A stretch of DNA of 64,000 nt, from assembly GCF_033304615.1 (NCBI RefSeq), contig NZ_CP129118.1, forward strand, positions 864,001-928,000, written 5' to 3'. The first letter of the stretch is position 1; every line of letters begins with the position of its first letter. The position numbers and the translations under genes were made by a program. Positions 17,309 to 26,546 of the stretch are shown piece after piece. The stretch comes from Sporosarcina oncorhynchi (GTDB lineage Bacteria > Bacillota > Bacilli > Bacillales_A > Planococcaceae). The notes beneath the pieces were generated by a model, which was given only the letters and a program-made list of their open reading frames with translations, searched no databases and had not been told where the DNA came from.

Positions 17309-18901
17309 TTACAAGAAAAAGTTCTCTTTTCCGATGCGATCATAAAGACCGTTACGTTTAAACAATGCGATTTTTTCTTTCGGCAGTTTCTTTACAACGA
17401 CTTTCATTTCTTTGGCAGAGGCTCCATCAAGAAATGCAGATAAAGCGGCTTCACCGGTAGCATCGACTATCGATAAGTGCTCTAAATCTATTATGATCAA
17501 CTTTGAATTCGTTGCCAGTAAATCAGGCATCTTGTCTTCGAAAACCTTAGCTGTACCGAAAAATAAAGGACCTTCCACAATGAATTTCGTTAAATCTTCA
17601 CCAAATGTATGGCGTTCAACTTCAGAAGGAGAATGTTTGACAATACGTAACTTCCCGCTCATCTGACGCAAGAAGGAGATTGCGGCCAACAAGATTCCAA
17701 CTTGGACGGCGACCGTCAAGTTGATGAAAATCGTCAAAAGGAAAGTGGTCAGCAGGACAATGGAGTCGCCTGATTTGATAGATAAGATGTGTAGAAATGC
17801 TTTCCTTGAACTCATATTCCAGGCGACGTACATCAAAATAGGTGCCATAGCAGCAAGTGGAATATAGGATGCATAGGGAGCGAAAAGCAAGATGAATAAC
17901 AACACAAAAATACTTTGCACAATCCCGGAAACGGGACTGGTCGCACCAGATCGAATATTCGTAGCTGTTCGCGCAATCGCACCGGTCGCAGGTATTCCTC
18001 CGAATAACGGTGTGATAATATTGGCGATACCTTGGCCAAACAATTCTTTTTTAGAATTATGTTTAGGACCGTCCTTCATACCATCTGCGACGACAGCGGA
18101 CAGTAAGGATTCGATTGCACCAAGTGAAGCAATGATTAAAGCGGGTTGCCACAGATTCACAAGTTTGGTTAATGATATTTCAGGGAAATGTATACTTGGC
18201 AGAGCGCGCGGGATTCCACCGAACGCGGTACCAATTGTTTCCACTTTTCAAGGGAAAAATAGAACGGATATCAATGTTGGGACAAGTAACGCAACGAGCA
18301 ATAAGGGTACTCGGGGTGCAAGCTTCGGCAGAATGAACAGCAAAGCCACACCTATGATCGCAGTGAGTACGCTGAATAGGTTTATTGTATGAAACTGATG
18401 GAACACGGCGATCATATTTTCATGGAAAAATTCCTTGCTTTCAACACCCGTCAATCCGAAGAAATTAGCGAGTTGCCCCGTGAAAATGATGATGGCAATT
18501 CCCGTCGTGAATCCAATGGTAACTGAACGCGGTACAAAGTGGATCAGATTACTAATACCGATGAAACTCATAACGACAAGGATGATGCCTGCAAGAAATC
18601 CTGCCAGTAGCAAATCTTCGTAACCGTATTGCAATACGATTGCTAAAAGTATAGGGATAAAAGCGCCTGTAGGTCCGGCGATTTGAAAGCGGGACCCGCC
18701 GAATAAGGCAACAAGAAACCCGGCAATGATTGTCGTGTATAATCCATATTCGGGTTTGACACCTGAAGCAATGGCAAAAGCCATCCCGAGTGGAATGGCT
18801 ACAATACCGACAGTGATCCCTGCCAACAGATCTTTACGGAAGCCGGCAGCATTATAATCGATGTATCGTTGATCTTTGAACAAGTTGTTCACTTCTTCCA
18901 C
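17309..18901 (-). pseudogene. SulP-family anion transporter interrupted by an in-frame TGA
   Basis: The two halves are in the same frame. Residues 1-217 (18901 to 18248) hold the first transmembrane helices, including the GLYTTIIAGFLVALFGGS region and GPTGAFIPI; the second half (from 18247) holds the remaining helices (ETIGTAFGGIPRALPS, SALFGGIPATGAIART-like TPLFGGIPATGAIARTATN) and a STAS domain (VEGPLFFGTAKVF, DATGEAALSAFLDG). A single TGA at 18250-18248 splits LISVLFFP from KVETIGTAFGG, where homologues often have a small residue. There is no frameshift, so this looks like one nonsense change (for example GGA to TGA). The family moves sulfate, bicarbonate or other anions. It is probably inactive unless the stop is read through or is a sequencing error. 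Confidence 0.85.
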
Positions 18902-19083
18902 CGTATATTATGCATCTATCATTATTATATGCTACAAACGCAGGCCTGACAAGTACTCGAGCGTCTTCTCAACAATGAAAAACCACAATGAACATGTTGC
19001 GGACATAGTTTGATTTACTTGTATTCGGTTAAGAAAAGGGCTAGTATTTAAGTGTTAAAACAATTAAAATGGAGTGATAAAAC

Positions 19084-19821
19084 ATGGGTAGATTTCAAGA
19101 CAAAGTTGTATTTATAACTGGCGGAGCATCCGGTATGGGCGAAAGAATGGTCAGACAGTATTCTGAAGAAGGCGCAAAAGTGGTTGCTGCTGATATTAAC
19201 GAAGATGCACTAAATGAAAAATGGGGTAGCTTCGATAACGTATTGACAATCAAATTGAATGTCACTTCTGATGAAGAGTGGGCAACTGCGATGAAAAAAG
19301 CAGTCGATGAACTAGGCGCAATTGATATATTGGTCAATAATGCGGGTATATCCACAGAAAAGCCGATGAATGATATTACAATCGAAGACTGGCGTCGTCT
19401 GTCCGATATTAACGGATTCGGAACATTCCTCGGTATGAAGCATGCACTTGAATATATGAAGCAAGCGAAGAAAGGTTCAATTGTTAACATCTCTTCGTAT
19501 ACCGCTTTAATTGGTATGGGAGTGAATCCTTATTCGGCTTCAAAAGGATCTGTCCGTGCGATTTCTAAAGCTGCTGCAGCTGATTTCGGTCAATATGGCG
19601 TGCGTGTCAATGCAGTATTCCCAGGTGTTATCGAAACGCCGATGACAGCATCGCTTGAAGGTGCAAAAGAAGTTGTGAATGGCCTTATTCGTATGACGCC
19701 GTTACAGCGTTTAGGTCAGCCTGAAGATATTGCAAACGCGGTGCTGTTCCTTTCTTCAGATGAAGCATCTTATATAACAGGTGCTGAACTTGTAATCGAT
19801 GGTGGCTATTCAGCACGCTAA
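19084..19821 (+). CDS. short-chain dehydrogenase/reductase
   Basis: This 245-residue classical SDR protein carries the Rossmann motif TGGASGMG (12-19), the acidic ADI pattern after the second strand that suggests NAD preference, NNAG (85-88), the catalytic Ser137/138 in VNISSY, and Tyr150-Lys154 (YSASK). The C-terminal SYITGAELVIDGGYS is typical. The family oxidises or reduces alcohol/ketone groups of small substrates; the specific substrate is not evident. GGAGTG lies upstream of the ATG. The gene is monocistronic and converges with the ECF transporter operon. Confidence 0.9.
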   Translation: MGRFQDKVVFITGGASGMGERMVRQYSEEGAKVVAADINEDALNEKWGSFDNVLTIKLNVTSDEEWATAMKKAVDELGAIDILVNNAGISTEKPMNDITIEDWRRLSDINGFGTFLGMKHALEYMKQAKKGSIVNISSYTALIGMGVNPYSASKGSVRAISKAAAADFGQYGVRVNAVFPGVIETPMTASLEGAKEVVNGLIRMTPLQRLGQPEDIANAVLFLSSDEASYITGAELVIDGGYSAR

Positions 19822-19830
19822 TCCATAAGC

Positions 19831-19869
19831 AAAACGACATTGCCGTTTAGTTGGCAATGTCGTTTTTTT
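19831..19869. terminator. bidirectional terminator
   Basis: The perfect arms AACGACATTGCC and GGCAATGTCGTT carry T-runs on both sides, between the SDR gene and the convergent ECF operon. Confidence 0.92.
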
Positions 19870-19889
19870 ATAGAGAAAAATAATTCGAA

Positions 19890-21545
19890 CTATATCAATT
19901 CGTCTACAGTAAGAACAATCTCTTCATATCCTGATTTTCTTACAAATTGGGTGAGATGAGGTTGTTCCACTCGGGTTTGGCGCAACTTATCTTTTTTAGC
20001 GAATGCATCGCGCGTAGAACCATCGAACAGCATCTGCCCGTCACTGAAAATGAGGGTCCTTCCAAATGTTTCCGCCACGAAATCCATATCGTGCAAAATG
20101 CAGATGACGAGTTTGTTCTGTTCATATAGAGAATGGATAATTTCTTTCATTTTCAGTTTGCCTAGGTGATCTTGGCCCATCGTCGGTTCGTCGAATATAA
20201 TTACATTGGTATCCATCGCCAAAATGGAAGCAACGGCGACCATTTTACGTTCTGCCAGACTAAGATCATAAGGATTCTCATCAGATCGGTGAAGTAGTCC
20301 AACTAGTTCAAGCATTTTTTTCGTATTAGCGGCAGCTACTTCTTTAGACTGGCCAATAGTCAATGGACCGAACATCACTTCATCCCATACACTGTTTTTG
20401 AATATTTGATCGTTAGGGTTTTGGAAAACGAGTCCAATCTTACTTGCTAGTTTTGCCGCGGTAGAGGAAGAAATCGGTTTTCCATCGAGCTGTATTTCAC
20501 CACTGTCCGGCTTTACTAACGCTTTTAATAGTTTAACAAAAGTCGATTTGCCCGCGCCGTTCTGCCCGATGATTGCAATGGGTTCACCTGTCAGCGAAAC
20601 GTCTAGGCCGTTAATAATTCCTGTACCCTTATTATAGGCGAAATGAAGACTAGTGACGTCGATTGTAGAAGTGTTACTGCTAATCGGCATTATCTTTTCA
20701 TAGTTGAAAGTCAGTGGCCGGTCGATGGCCATAGAATCTAATGTAACGGGGTATAGTCCAGTTTTCGAATTCTGCATTCCGAGTTTCCGTGATATTTTGG
20801 CATATAGTGGCGGCTCGACGCCGTATTGGAGCAAATCATCCCTTGAAAAAACTTCGGCAGGATTCCCGTCATGGACGATTTTACCTGCGTGCATGAGAAG
20901 AATCCGATCTGCATATTCCGCCATCTTTTCGAGCTTCTGTTCAACCATTATGATGGTCATACCTTGTTTCGATAGCATTTCTACAATCTTGAATACTTCT
21001 TCGGTACCTTCAGGATCCAACTGTGACGTAGGCTCATCGAGTACGAGTACATCAGGCTTCATGGCGATGACACTTGCGATTGCGACTCGTTGCATCTGTC
21101 CACCTGACAACGAAAATGGGTTTTCATCTTTCAACTTTTCGATATCCAGCATACGCATGGACTCATTTATACGGGTATGCATGTCATCTCGCGCAAGACC
21201 CATGTTTTCTAGACCAAATGCGATTTCGTCATAAACTGTGAACTTTGCACCGGTCATCTGAGAAAAGGGATTTTCAAATACGAGTCCAACTTTCGACGTA
21301 ATGTCACTGATTTCATGGGTTAGAATGTCCATGCCGTCAATCGTGACAGTCCCTCCATACGCTCCTTTAAAGAAATGGGGGACTAGTCCGCAAAGTGCAT
21401 AACATAATGTCGATTTTCCGGCGGTATTCATACCGACAATCCCGACAAACTCACCTTTTTCAACTGTGAAGGAAAGATTATTAATCGCCAACGTTTCACT
21501 GTCAGGATATTTATATTTCAACTGTTCGACTTGTACAATACTCAT
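19890..21545 (-). CDS. ECF transporter double ATPase
   Basis: The protein has 551 residues from the ATG at 21545, which has GGAGGG upstream and overlaps the preceding gene's stop (ATGA). It contains two complete ABC ATPase domains: Walker A GMNTAGKSTLCYAL-type and GQNGAGKSTFVKLL, signature motifs LSGGQMQRVAIASV and the weaker LSLAERKMVAVAS, and Walker B VLVLDEPTSQLDPEG and VIIFDEPTMGQD. Fused double EcfA proteins power energy-coupling-factor uptake of vitamins or related small molecules together with EcfT and an S component. Both partners are encoded immediately upstream, so this is a dedicated (group I) ECF importer. The upstream in-frame start at 21608 is unlikely. Confidence 0.93.
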   Translation of the reverse strand: MSIVQVEQLKYKYPDSETLAINNLSFTVEKGEFVGIVGMNTAGKSTLCYALCGLVPHFFKGAYGGTVTIDGMDILTHEISDITSKVGLVFENPFSQMTGAKFTVYDEIAFGLENMGLARDDMHTRINESMRMLDIEKLKDENPFSLSGGQMQRVAIASVIAMKPDVLVLDEPTSQLDPEGTEEVFKIVEMLSKQGMTIIMVEQKLEKMAEYADRILLMHAGKIVHDGNPAEVFSRDDLLQYGVEPPLYAKISRKLGMQNSKTGLYPVTLDSMAIDRPLTFNYEKIMPISSNTSTIDVTSLHFAYNKGTGIINGLDVSLTGEPIAIIGQNGAGKSTFVKLLKALVKPDSGEIQLDGKPISSSTAAKLASKIGLVFQNPNDQIFKNSVWDEVMFGPLTIGQSKEVAAANTKKMLELVGLLHRSDENPYDLSLAERKMVAVASILAMDTNVIIFDEPTMGQDHLGKLKMKEIIHSLYEQNKLVICILHDMDFVAETFGRTLIFSDGQMLFDGSTRDAFAKKDKLRQTRVEQPHLTQFVRKSGYEEIVLTVDELI

Positions 21546-22309
21546 GCTATCACCCTCCAGACAATCGTCGCGACCAAAAATACCAATAATGCAATTCTTA
21601 ATGGCCAACGATACGGATAGGTTTGATGTTCATGTAAATATGTACGTGGCCCCTTTGAATTGAATCCTCGAATTTCGAGGGCTATCGATCGTTCCCTTGT
21701 TTCATTCAACGAATTCAGTACAACAGGACCAAGGAGGGGGATGAACGACTTGAAACGCATCCATAGGCCGCCTTCCGTTTCTAGTCCACGTGCACGCTGC
21801 GCATCTGTGATTCTGCCGGTGAGCGTTATCATTTGCGGGATAATCTGTAAAACAGAAAGAAGAACATATGCAAAGCGCGGGGACAATCCTCTTTCCACAA
21901 GTGCTTCTACGAGGTCGTCAGGTTTTGTTGTCAAAATAAGCACGCCGAACGCGGAAATCATCGTAATGACGCGCAACGTGACAAGCAATGCTATAGAGAA
22001 GCCTTCCTTATAAATAGGGATTGTACCGATTTCAAATAACACGGTCGCCCGGTCGGGATGGAAGAATCCTTGGACGATTATAATGGAGGCGATGAGCAAG
22101 AAGCTTAATGCAATCACCGGTAAAATGTATTTGAACACTTTACCGATGAGTAGTAGCAAAAGAGTTGCTGTGAAGATACTTAATACAAAAAGATGATTCG
22201 GCATAATATAGGATGTGGAAACAGCAACAAAGACGTATAACAGCTTTGTTAGCGGATCCATTCGGTGTATTGGTGAATTTTTTTCTACATATAGCGTCAT
22301 CGTCTTCAT
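21542..22309 (-). CDS. ECF transporter transmembrane component EcfT
   Basis: This 255-residue membrane protein has about five hydrophobic helices and the two cytoplasmic Ala-Arg-Gly coupling motifs characteristic of EcfT; one is visible as AQRARGLETEG and the other lies around ALEIRGFNSKGPRT. It links the ATPase movement to the substrate-specific S component. The gene lies between the S component (15 bases upstream) and the ATPase (4-base overlap), giving the transcriptional order S-T-A. Confidence 0.9.
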   Translation of the reverse strand: MKTMTLYVEKNSPIHRMDPLTKLLYVFVAVSTSYIMPNHLFVLSIFTATLLLLLIGKVFKYILPVIALSFLLIASIIIVQGFFHPDRATVLFEIGTIPIYKEGFSIALLVTLRVITMISAFGVLILTTKPDDLVEALVERGLSPRFAYVLLSVLQIIPQMITLTGRITDAQRARGLETEGGLWMRFKSFIPLLGPVVLNSLNETRERSIALEIRGFNSKGPRTYLHEHQTYPYRWPLRIALLVFLVATIVWRVIA

Positions 22310-22324
22310 GTGTATCCCTCCACT

Positions 22325-22927
22325 TTACAACTTCTCGATTTCTCCGTGATTGTCATACATATTTTTGACGTTCTTTGGCAAACTTCTAAACAGCAGGAAG
22401 CTTAACAATACAGTGACGACTTTATCAGGTACGTCTACGACAATGCTGTCTGCAAACGAAGCAAACCATAAAGGCATGTCATTTGATAGCATTAGCGCGA
22501 ATAACGCATCGCCCCAAATGTTTCCAGTCGTACCTTCCCAGAACATAATATTCAATGGTGTTGAAACTGTAGCTGCAATAAAACCGACAACAAGGCCAAG
22601 AACAATTGCTTTACCAGCACTGGAAATCCAGCCTTTATAAGCCATGATTCCAACTACAAGTCCAATCACAGCTTGTGTAATAGCATAGACGAAAGACACC
22701 GGGCTTGTTGTGAAACCGTAAATAACGTTATTTATAATACCGACGATCGCCCCAATAATTGGTCCTGCTAACATGGCTGATAATACCGTACCAATCGAGT
22801 CAACCCACAATGGCAGTTTCAGCAGTTCTGCAAATAATTTCCCCAAAAAGTTGATCCCGATTGCTGCTGGGATGAGTACAAGTGCTACTGTGGAAAATTG
22901 TAGTGACCACATACTTTTTCTTTTCAT
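22325..22927 (-). CDS. ECF transporter substrate-specific (S) component
   Basis: The protein has 200 residues from the ATG at 22927 (GGGAGTGG upstream). It has about six membrane segments with Gly/Ala-rich GAIVGIINNVIYGF, a pattern of ECF S proteins. The substrate is not certain: it is not clearly RibU, ThiT, BioY or FolT, and no riboswitch is seen in the leader, so specificity cannot be inferred from regulation. Hydroxymethylpyrimidine-, queuosine-precursor- or unknown-specific S proteins of this general type exist. As first gene of the operon it defines what the transporter imports. Confidence 0.82.
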   Translation of the reverse strand: MKRKSMWSLQFSTVALVLIPAAIGINFLGKLFAELLKLPLWVDSIGTVLSAMLAGPIIGAIVGIINNVIYGFTTSPVSFVYAITQAVIGLVVGIMAYKGWISSAGKAIVLGLVVGFIAATVSTPLNIMFWEGTTGNIWGDALFALMLSNDMPLWFASFADSIVVDVPDKVVTVLLSFLLFRSLPKNVKNMYDNHGEIEKL

Positions 22928-23019
22928 TTCGTCCACTCCCGTTCCTATTATAGGTGTCAAGACACATGACTATACTAAACTATATTTGAAGATTAAGGAA
23001 GACCTTAAAAAACTAATTT

Positions 23020-23067
23020 GAAAAAACGGCCAACTGGGAAGTAGTTGTCTTCACCTGTTGGCCGTTT
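23020..23067 (-). terminator. rho-independent terminator
   Basis: The arms AACGGCCAAC and GTTGGCCGTT, followed on the minus strand by a T-run, end the LysM-NlpC/P60 gene. Confidence 0.88.
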
Positions 23068-23069
23068 GA

Positions 23070-23816
23070 TTATTGAACGTTTTGAAGTTGGTTAAAACGG
23101 GTGAAACCGACGAATTTATCTTTCCAATAAACGGAATCGATTTTAGTGATTTCAACTTTTGTCGTACCCGCATGGATGAATTGCCCTTCACCTAAATAGA
23201 TGCCCGCGTGGGAAATCCCTTTGCGGTATGTATTTTCAAAAAAGACTAAGTCTCCCGGAACTGGTTCGAGCACTTCCGTGGAATTATTGTACATGCCAAG
23301 AGTATCAAGGCGCTGTATGTCCAATCCTGCATTCGTAAACACATAGTGGATGAATCCACTGCAGTCAAAGCCTTCTGTCGTTGTACCCGCCCATTTGTAT
23401 GGCGTATCGACCAAAGGGAGTGCAATATTTACCGTTTCCGTCTGAAGCGCTAGGGCCGACAGGGAGGGAAGTGTGGTTATGATTGGCTTGTCCGTGTTGG
23501 CTACAGGAGTTTTGAATTCACTTATCGAAGAAATCTGCTTCGTAACAGTGACACTTTTTTGAATGACCTCTTTATCATTTTTCTTAACGGAGGGACTCTT
23601 TTTAACTATGAGCTTTTGAGAAATGGTAATAGAGTCTTTTTCCAAACCGTTTAGCCCTTTCAACTCATCGACAGTCAATTTGTGAGTAGAAGCGATTTTC
23701 CAAAGCGTATCTCCAGTTTTGACTATATATTCATCGTTAGCGGCTTCAGCATTGCCTGACGCGATACATGCTGCGAGTAAGACAGACGCCGCAACTGAAA
23801 AAATGCCCTTTTTCAC
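23070..23816 (-). CDS. LysM-NlpC/P60 cell-wall endopeptidase
   Basis: This 248-residue exported protein starts at GTG with GGGGG eight bases upstream. It has a signal peptide ending near AEA, one LysM domain (about 29-73; YIVKTGDTLWKIAS, ISQKLIVKK) that binds peptidoglycan, a Ser/Thr/Lys-rich linker, and an NlpC/P60 domain (about 125-245) with catalytic Cys in TTEGFDCSGFIHYVF, His in ISHAGIYLG and FIHAGTTK. It resembles LytE/CwlS-type D,L-endopeptidases, but with a single LysM. Unlike the two other NlpC/P60 genes here it shows no WalR repeat upstream. Confidence 0.91.
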   Translation of the reverse strand: MKKGIFSVAASVLLAACIASGNAEAANDEYIVKTGDTLWKIASTHKLTVDELKGLNGLEKDSITISQKLIVKKSPSVKKNDKEVIQKSVTVTKQISSISEFKTPVANTDKPIITTLPSLSALALQTETVNIALPLVDTPYKWAGTTTEGFDCSGFIHYVFTNAGLDIQRLDTLGMYNNSTEVLEPVPGDLVFFENTYRKGISHAGIYLGEGQFIHAGTTKVEITKIDSVYWKDKFVGFTRFNQLQNVQ

Positions 23817-23913
23817 GCAAGTTTCCCCCTTTTTGACAAAATCCTATATGTCTATATTACTAGCAACCTATCGATTAAACAAGAGGAATAAAACAATAAA
23901 ACGAAAATTCAAT

Positions 23914-23943
23914 AAAAAAACGACTCCTTCAAAAAAGGAGTCG
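23914..23943 (-). terminator. rho-independent terminator
   Basis: The hairpin CGACTCCTT/AAGGAGTCG, followed on the minus strand by seven T, ends the SCP2 gene. Confidence 0.9.
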
Positions 23944-23951
23944 GGAGATGT

Positions 23952-24278
23952 TCATAATTGATATTCTTTCAACAGGTTTTCAAGTTTTAATGCAAGTCCG
24001 ATATTCCCTTTCACTTTCAGCTTTCCCATCATAAAAGCTGCAGTCGAGTTCAGGTTACCACCGAGCAACTTTTTGAAATCAGATACGCTCATCTTAAGGG
24101 CACAATCGACTTCTTCCAGTTCACCTTGAATTGTCTCGGCTTTTCCATCTGCAAATTTCAATCCGAAATGACCGCCGTCATCACCCGATAGATCGAACGA
24201 ATAGGTCGTATTCATCCCTTCTATCGGACCGGGATTCCCATTTAATTGTGTATCAATTTCTTTCCAAACGTCATCCAT
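23952..24278 (-). CDS. SCP2 sterol-carrier-domain protein
   Basis: The protein has 108 residues from the ATG at 24278, which has AAGGA seven bases upstream. Longer in-frame starts up to 24338 are rejected because the promoter -10 (24341-24346) and a FadR-like operator lie there, so those codons would hardly be transcribed. The sequence (IDTQLNGNPGPIEGMNTTYSF split by normal spacing, GGHFGLKFADGKAE, AAFMMGKLKVKGNIGLAL) is a typical SCP2 fold, which binds fatty acids, acyl-CoAs or sterol-like lipids in a hydrophobic tunnel. With the FadR-like site, a role in fatty-acid or acyl-CoA handling is likely. A terminator follows. Confidence 0.85.
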   Translation of the reverse strand: MDDVWKEIDTQLNGNPGPIEGMNTTYSFDLSGDDGGHFGLKFADGKAETIQGELEEVDCALKMSVSDFKKLLGGNLNSTAAFMMGKLKVKGNIGLALKLENLLKEYQL

Positions 24279-24323
24279 ACTCATATCCTTCAAGTCCATT
24301 TCCTGCACCATCCTATCTCGTAA

Positions 24324-24346
24324 TGAGTGATTATTCATTCATTATA
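24324..24346 (-). promoter_or_regulatory. promoter -10 with overlapping FadR-like operator
   Basis: On the minus strand TATAAT (24346-24341) is followed at once by TGAATGAATAATCACTCA (24341-24324). That matches the B. subtilis FadR consensus TGAATGAMTANTCATTCA with one arm mismatch. FadR represses fatty-acid degradation genes and is released by long-chain acyl-CoA. Confidence 0.65.
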
Positions 24347-24510
24347 ACATGAAAATGAAAATTAATATGAATGAAACCCATTTTATAAACAGAACAGCTG
24401 GCTTATCCAGGAACAATTATGAAAAAATTAGGGTAATCGACTTAAAGTATGCGTTCATTATGACGATAAGAGGAATAGATACTATTTTTAGAGTAGGGAG
24501 GTGTGAATAG

Positions 24511-26424
24511 TTGAGATTACAATCTGATGAAGACATTACCCTCATATTAGAAGAACTTAGCAGTAAGCAGGAATTCATCTTCACGCAAGCGAAAGAATTA
24601 AACATTACGATGGAATCGATTACCTCGACTCTTGAGGAATTATGTCTCCGTATATCCAAAATCATGGTTTGTGAGAAAATCAGCATATGGCTATTTAATC
24701 AGGATCGAACAAAATTAACTTCGCAAACACTATACATATCTGGTGAATCGAATCATCTAGTGACAGAAGTGATGTTGCAAAAAGAAGCACCCTCTTATTT
24801 TAAGGCCGTCCAAAATCAGCGCGTCCTTGCCATTGAAGATGTGGCAAGTCATCCAGCTGCCATAGAAATCAATAAAAAATCGGCTTATCAAAACGGTGAA
24901 ATCCAGTCGATGATCGACGCTTCAATTATTTTGAGTAAAGGGATTGGCGGTATCGTCTGTTGTGAGTCTGCCAGCAAAAGAGAGTGGACGAGCTTGGATA
25001 AGGTGCTCGTCGCCTCAATTGCTGATATGCTATCATTCGTGTTTGATCGTCTCGAAAGAATTGAAGTCGAACAGCATGTCAATAAACTGGCTTACACAGA
25101 TCTAACGACTGAGCTTGATAACCATCATTCTTTCACTGAGAAAGTGACGAACGATCTTCAGAAACTGAATAGAGAGCAAAAAGGCGTTTTCATTTATCTT
25201 GTATTGGATCAATTTACGGAAGTCCAGGCGGTTCTTGGTCCAGACGGTTCCAACAAGATGTTGAAAATTACGGCTGAACGGTTGAAAGAAGTATTTCTTC
25301 CCCCAGCTCGGATTACACGTATCGGATTAGATCATTTTATTGTTTTTTATCCGTATGAGAAAAAACGAAAACATGAAATCGGAGATCTGATTGACGGGAT
25401 GACGGATAAGATGAAATTTCCGATGTTCATCTCCGGTCAGGAAGTGTATATGACTGTCAGTTATGGTATTGCAATCTATCCCGATCATGTGCTCAACGTG
25501 AAATATGGGATCCAGGCTTCATATATGGCATTACAATCAGGTCGAAAAATTTCCAATCGTAAAACAACAAGTGTCTACAAGGCGGACATGCATACGTATT
25601 TGAAAGAAAGTATGCTCTCTGAGATGAATCTGCGCAAAGGTTTGGATCTGAATGAATTCGAATTGCATTATCAGCCGCAAGTAAATTGCCGCACAGGTGA
25701 AGTCGTCGGTTTCGAGGCATTACTGCGATGGCGTCATCCGGAGCGCGGCCTCATTTTTCCTGCAGACTTCATAGATCTTGCCGAATCGACAGGGCTGATT
25801 ACGCCGATTGGAGAATGGGTCATCAAAGAATCGACGATGCAAATTAATAGATGGAAAAAGATTGGAATCGATAATGTATCTATATCCATTAACTTATCAC
25901 CTCGGCATTTCCTGCACCATACATTGCCATTCTATTTGGATAAATGTATCACAGAGGCGGGAATAAAAGCCGAAAAGGTCGTTCTTGAAATTACCGAAAA
26001 TGTGGCGCTTGAAGACCAGCAGGCCGTTACGAGTCGCATTAATCTATTGAAGGACATGGGTTATGCTATTTCAATAGATGATTTCGGTAAGGGGTATTCC
26101 GCATTTATCTATTTGCAGCATTTTCCGGTACGTGAAATTAAAATCGACCGTGAATTCATCTCGGAACTCGGTAATAATAGTAAAAGTACAGGCATCGTCC
26201 AGACAATTATCCATCTTGCTGAAATGCTCGGATTGCGTACGATTGGCGAAGGTGTAGAAACAAAAGAGCAATGGGATATATTGAAGCAACTAGGCTGTTC
26301 GGATTTACAAGGGTATTATTTTAGCAGACCGCTTGAAGTCGATGTCATTAATAAATTGTTCGAAGAGTACGGCAGGGGCGGTAAATTGATACTCCCGCAT
26401 GCTAAAGATCTCACTGCTGTTTAA
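24511..26424 (+). CDS. GAF - degenerate GGDEF - EAL c-di-GMP phosphodiesterase
   Basis: The protein has 637 residues, starting at TTG with GGGAGG nine bases upstream. Residues about 25-185 are a GAF-type sensor (ISIWLFNQDRTKLT, GGIVCCES). Residues about 190-350 are a GGDEF fold whose active-site motif is changed to GLDHF, so it is not a working cyclase. Residues about 370-625 are an EAL domain with intact catalytic blocks: GFEALLRWRHP, SINLSPRHF, LEITENVAL, IDDFGKGYSAF, EIKIDREFI and GEGVETKEQW, ending LQGYYFSRP. It should hydrolyse cyclic di-GMP, perhaps modulated by GTP at the degenerate GGDEF site and a ligand at the GAF domain. No membrane segment is seen. It is monocistronic. Confidence 0.92.
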   Translation: MRLQSDEDITLILEELSSKQEFIFTQAKELNITMESITSTLEELCLRISKIMVCEKISIWLFNQDRTKLTSQTLYISGESNHLVTEVMLQKEAPSYFKAVQNQRVLAIEDVASHPAAIEINKKSAYQNGEIQSMIDASIILSKGIGGIVCCESASKREWTSLDKVLVASIADMLSFVFDRLERIEVEQHVNKLAYTDLTTELDNHHSFTEKVTNDLQKLNREQKGVFIYLVLDQFTEVQAVLGPDGSNKMLKITAERLKEVFLPPARITRIGLDHFIVFYPYEKKRKHEIGDLIDGMTDKMKFPMFISGQEVYMTVSYGIAIYPDHVLNVKYGIQASYMALQSGRKISNRKTTSVYKADMHTYLKESMLSEMNLRKGLDLNEFELHYQPQVNCRTGEVVGFEALLRWRHPERGLIFPADFIDLAESTGLITPIGEWVIKESTMQINRWKKIGIDNVSISINLSPRHFLHHTLPFYLDKCITEAGIKAEKVVLEITENVALEDQQAVTSRINLLKDMGYAISIDDFGKGYSAFIYLQHFPVREIKIDREFISELGNNSKSTGIVQTIIHLAEMLGLRTIGEGVETKEQWDILKQLGCSDLQGYYFSRPLEVDVINKLFEEYGRGGKLILPHAKDLTAV

Positions 26425-26438
26425 TGAATTCATCAAAA

Positions 26439-26487
26439 AGTCTGTCGTGGAAGGTGGAACCACACCTATCTACGACAGACTTTTTTC
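26439..26487 (+). terminator. rho-independent terminator
   Basis: The arms AGTCTGTCGT and ACGACAGACT are followed by TTTTTT, after the EAL protein gene. Confidence 0.85.
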
Positions 26488-26497
26488 TTGAAGATAA

Positions 26498-26537
26498 AAG
26501 AGACGTTGAACAACGATTTGTTGTCCAGCGTCTCTTT
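26498..26537 (-). terminator. rho-independent terminator
   Basis: The hairpin AAGAGACG/CGTCTCTTT on the minus strand ends the cytochrome oxidase operon. Confidence 0.8.
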
Positions 26538-26546
26538 CGTATAGGT

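Noticed and set aside
18248-18250. Selenocysteine codon in SulP
   Set aside because: No SECIS-like hairpin was recognised after the TGA and SulP proteins are not selenoproteins; a nonsense change is simpler.
17833-18392. Plus-strand frame of 166 codons opposite SulP
   Set aside because: Shadow of the SulP gene; composition and lack of a ribosome site argue against it.
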